Made by a program: the position numbers and the translations under genes | Notes under the pieces: generated by a model | The model's database searches: none | The model's input: the letters and a program-made list of their open reading frames with translations, nothing else | Told to the model about the DNA's origin: nothing | Source: Tigriopus japonicus | Lineage: Eukaryota; Arthropoda; Copepoda; Harpacticoida; Harpacticidae | DNA length: 64,000 nucleotides | Assembly: GCA_010645155.1 (NCBI GenBank) | Contig: CM021314.1 | Span: forward strand, 5,400,240 to 5,464,239 | Reading direction: 5' to 3' | Shown here: piece by piece, positions 61,501-64,000 of the stretch | Position numbering within the stretch: the stretch's first letter is position 1 | Layout of the letters: each line of letters begins with the position of its first letter

Positions 61501-62304
61501 TTTTAGCACCGCACTGTTCTATCCGTCTCTTCGAATGCTTTTTTTCGTTCAAAAAAGGGGAACACAAGAGGAAAAATCAAATACTCGGAGGCAAACTCCT
61601 TTTTTCTGGTCTCTCTTTTTTCCCTCGCTTGTCTCGATCCCATGTCCCACAAAAGCTGGACCACCGAAGAGAAATGAGGGACTATTTCCCACTTCTTTTT
61701 TGTAACAGGAACTGTCCAATTTCCGTGATATGCATCGATTGCCATTTTTCACCAGCTTTAGCGCGATAGTGCTGCTCACCGTCACATTGGTCAAGAGACC
61801 CACGACACATCTCGGGTCTTTACTACAAACTCGTAAGATATTGGAAACCATTGGGTCCTCAAAATAGAAGTGGAAACAATGAGCACCGTCCAACCAACTT
61901 TTGGGGGTTAGTTGATATGACGGACCTGGGTCATTTTGAGGTTTGGGTGGGATAACCGAGAGAGGTACGAGAGGATCGGGGAAATTGGCCATTTACATTC
62001 AAGTCAGCTCATTCGTGTAATGATCGTTAATAGTAAACCCGTTATTGGCGTCTTGTGTGAGATAAAAAGAGCAGAAGCGGAACCTCATACTGATTTCCCC
62101 CTCATAAATATTCCCTTTAGCCATTAAAGGGGTTTTTCTAAGTTTTTCCTGGCGTCCCTTCTTTCGTTTGGGTTCAATTGGAACTTTTCCGAGAGTGAAG
62201 GAAAAAGAGCGTTAACCCATTTTGGAAGTCTATTTAGCGATGGTAGTCAATGAGATTTGCGATTTACAAAATAACTCGATTAGAGTCCAGAGGTCCTTCC
62301 TTAC
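58506..62304. other. No gene recognised
   Basis: ORFs up to 147 codons are present but none has a recognisable domain. The minus-strand ORF at 61549-61992 has protein-like composition near its start (ATG at 61992, MANFPDPLVPLSVIPP) but no supporting homology, and a stop codon immediately precedes the ATG. Short GAC/GAA repeats occur near 59390-59415 and 60425-60445. Confidence 0.4.
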
Positions 62305-62404
62305 CTGATTTGGAAACCGATGGAGAGCTGGATCCAAGTGGTCCATGATGGTGAAGGTCTTGGGAGCGATTGCAACTTGGAACCACGATTTCAAGTGAAA
62401 CCAT
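62305..62404 (-). CDS. Orphan candidate first coding exon
   Basis: ATG in AACAACATGGTT, 33 codons starting MVSLEIVVPSCNRSQ and running through a His/Gly/Ser-rich stretch to SVSKS, then TCAG|GTAAGG in phase 1. No matching downstream exon was found in the window. It could start a separate minus-strand gene or be a distant 5' exon of FoxP-C via an unseen intermediate exon. Confidence 0.35.
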
Positions 62405-64000
62405 GTTGTTTTTAAGTAAACAACTTGTCAATGAAAGATGGCAAATCCAATAGTGTCTTCGATTTCTCCAGGCCCGATCCCATTCGACCCCAGTTGTTGT
62501 TCTAGGCATTGTTTTGACCAAGATTTTTCCAATAAAACAAGCCAAGACAACACCTCTAAAACGATCAAAACACTCGAGTACAAGTGTACATTTTCTTTGC
62601 ATGTAAAAAGTGCCGAGTTCAATTGCTGACACCCACAAAAAGTAGCCTTCGAATACTTTATTGATGAATGAAGAGTTATTTTCCAAGGGGATTCGAGTTT
62701 TTACACGCGTATGTTGTGGAAGGTCTGTATCTGTATATTGAAGCTTGAAATGGACAACACGAATTGGTGGCTGTATTCCTATCATGGATTCCAATATCCT
62801 TGGAACTGTTCCACCCCACTCTCAATATTTCTTCAATCGGTGGTTGTAAACAAAATGTCCGTTTTCTTGAAATCGTCCCAAAAAACACGCTCTCTCCGGA
62901 TGTATGAACTAAGCCAGACTTGATCAAGATGTTCAAAGGCAATTTGTTTTGTTGCCAAACAACTTTGGGGCGTGCTACTTTCCAATAGACATTGGAAGGC
63001 TAATATATTTGATGACAATGTTCTGGCAACGTGCCAACGGGCTATAAATCCAAGTACAGTGAATCAATGGGCTGCTCTCTTCCCTTTCCAAGCCTTGTTT
63101 CCTCTCAGCTCGTTGAATGTGTACCAAGTGGGTCTAAAATCGTATACAAAGCCAGCCCTGGCCCATCATCTCGAGAGTTGGAATCCCCGATGAAATCCCA
63201 TAATGACAAGTCGTTGTGCTCCCGTCAAAACCTTGTTCCATTCATGTGGAACAAAGGGCACCGCTCACAACGGGTTTGGGGTGGATGATGCTCAATCAGG
63301 TGAAAGAGGTCATCATCAGTCGACTACAAACAGGAAAGTTGTTCCTTTTCAGTCTGGTATTGGATTCAAACCCGATTCAATCTCTGTCAAGGGCCCTTAG
63401 TTGCATAAATGGCCGCCTCAACTTCGAGACCTTATTGGATATTTTACGTACTGTACGTTGAATCGAACGGGAAATCGGGAACGTTTGGTCAGCACGAGAT
63501 TATTTCTTTGTCCGTTCGTATTTAGTGCCCCAATCCAATCGATTTGCAGTACAAGATGAATCCAGGACAGTCAACATATCAGCAAAAAAGAGGGGAAGAA
63601 TGGGTTCAACTTGACCACTACAACCACCCATTGATCCAAGGAAGAAAGTGGTCCAGTTGGTCTCCCCCTGGCGAGACGGATCTCTGGATCGGGACAATTT
63701 ATGAAGAGACAACAAAGCAGTTTTGGCCATCGCTCCACAATCTGATCCGAGATCGCCATAAACATGGATTGGATTGGACGTGAGCTCGAGGGCACTTTCA
63801 ACCCATTGCACAACAGTAGGATATGCTTCATTTGGATATTGTGAGATTAGAGTTTGAGGAAGACGCTTGTTTGTCTGGATTAGGCGAGGATTGAAAAAGA
63901 CCTCATGTGTTCCAAAATTCCGATCGTGTTCTCTGTTATTTAGACATGTGAGGGAGGAAGCTGTTGATGGTAATTAGTTTCAAACTTGGGACCAGAGAGA
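62405..64000. other. No gene recognised at the window end
   Basis: Overlapping ORFs of about 80-100 codons on both strands near 63.5-63.8 kb have no domain. A partial gene running off the window cannot be excluded. Confidence 0.4.

Noticed and set aside
61549..61992. 147-codon minus-strand ORF as a gene
   Set aside because: Partly protein-like but no recognisable family, no splice partner, and it ends in low-complexity sequence.
62264..62794. 176-codon minus-strand ORF as a single-exon gene
   Set aside because: Only its 3' part (from the ATG at 62404 to a donor at 62304) looks like an exon; the rest has chance-like composition.
1..64000. CRISPR arrays, operons or other prokaryotic features
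   Set aside because: Spliced animal genes, SINE and hAT/mariner elements show this is nuclear eukaryotic DNA; no spaced identical repeats were seen.

Overview
The window is animal nuclear DNA: GT-AG introns of about 60 bp to 7 kb, many microsatellites, cut-and-paste transposon relics and a tRNA-derived SINE. Arthropod origin is suggested by forkhead exons of the EDDFGSFW / RGRPRKY type, which I know from insect FoxP. A crustacean, possibly a copepod, is my guess and cannot be proved from sequence alone.

The core is a cluster of three FoxP-family forkhead transcription factor genes, where arthropods are usually described as having one. FoxP-A (+, 6222-23310) is the complete one: Q-rich N-terminus, C2H2 finger, leucine zipper and forkhead domain. 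Its forkhead is assembled from two pairs of duplicated exons (18296-18397 or 19015-19116, then 20426-20565 or 21354-21701). FoxP-B (-, 24654 to at least 37203, with a further candidate first exon at 42260-42379) is a full-length paralog carrying only the canonical vertebrate-like third forkhead segment. FoxP-C (-, 50160-about 53713) is short, keeps the zipper, has no visible zinc finger, and carries only the alternative arthropod-type third segment with its early stop. Forkhead versions that FoxP-A chooses by splicing are therefore hard-wired separately into FoxP-B and FoxP-C.

Layout: 1-3300 no gene seen; 3300-6221 microsatellite- and CpG-rich sequence, probably 5' region of FoxP-A; 6222-23310 FoxP-A; 23311-24653 convergent 3' region; 24654-42379 FoxP-B with large 5' introns holding a SINE and a hAT element with an internal minisatellite; 42380-50159 AT-rich, no convincing gene; 50160-53713 FoxP-C; 54.3-58.5 kb a split direct repeat, a decayed mariner transposase, an unrecognised four-exon gene of 188 codons (56558-57366) and a second hAT copy; 58.5-64 kb little beyond one orphan first-exon candidate on the minus strand (62305-62404).

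All FoxP proteins would be expected to act in the nucleus as zipper-mediated homo- or heterodimers, so the three genes could form mixed dimers. That is inference from the family, not visible here. All exon boundaries are read by eye from splice sites and reading phase, without transcript support.
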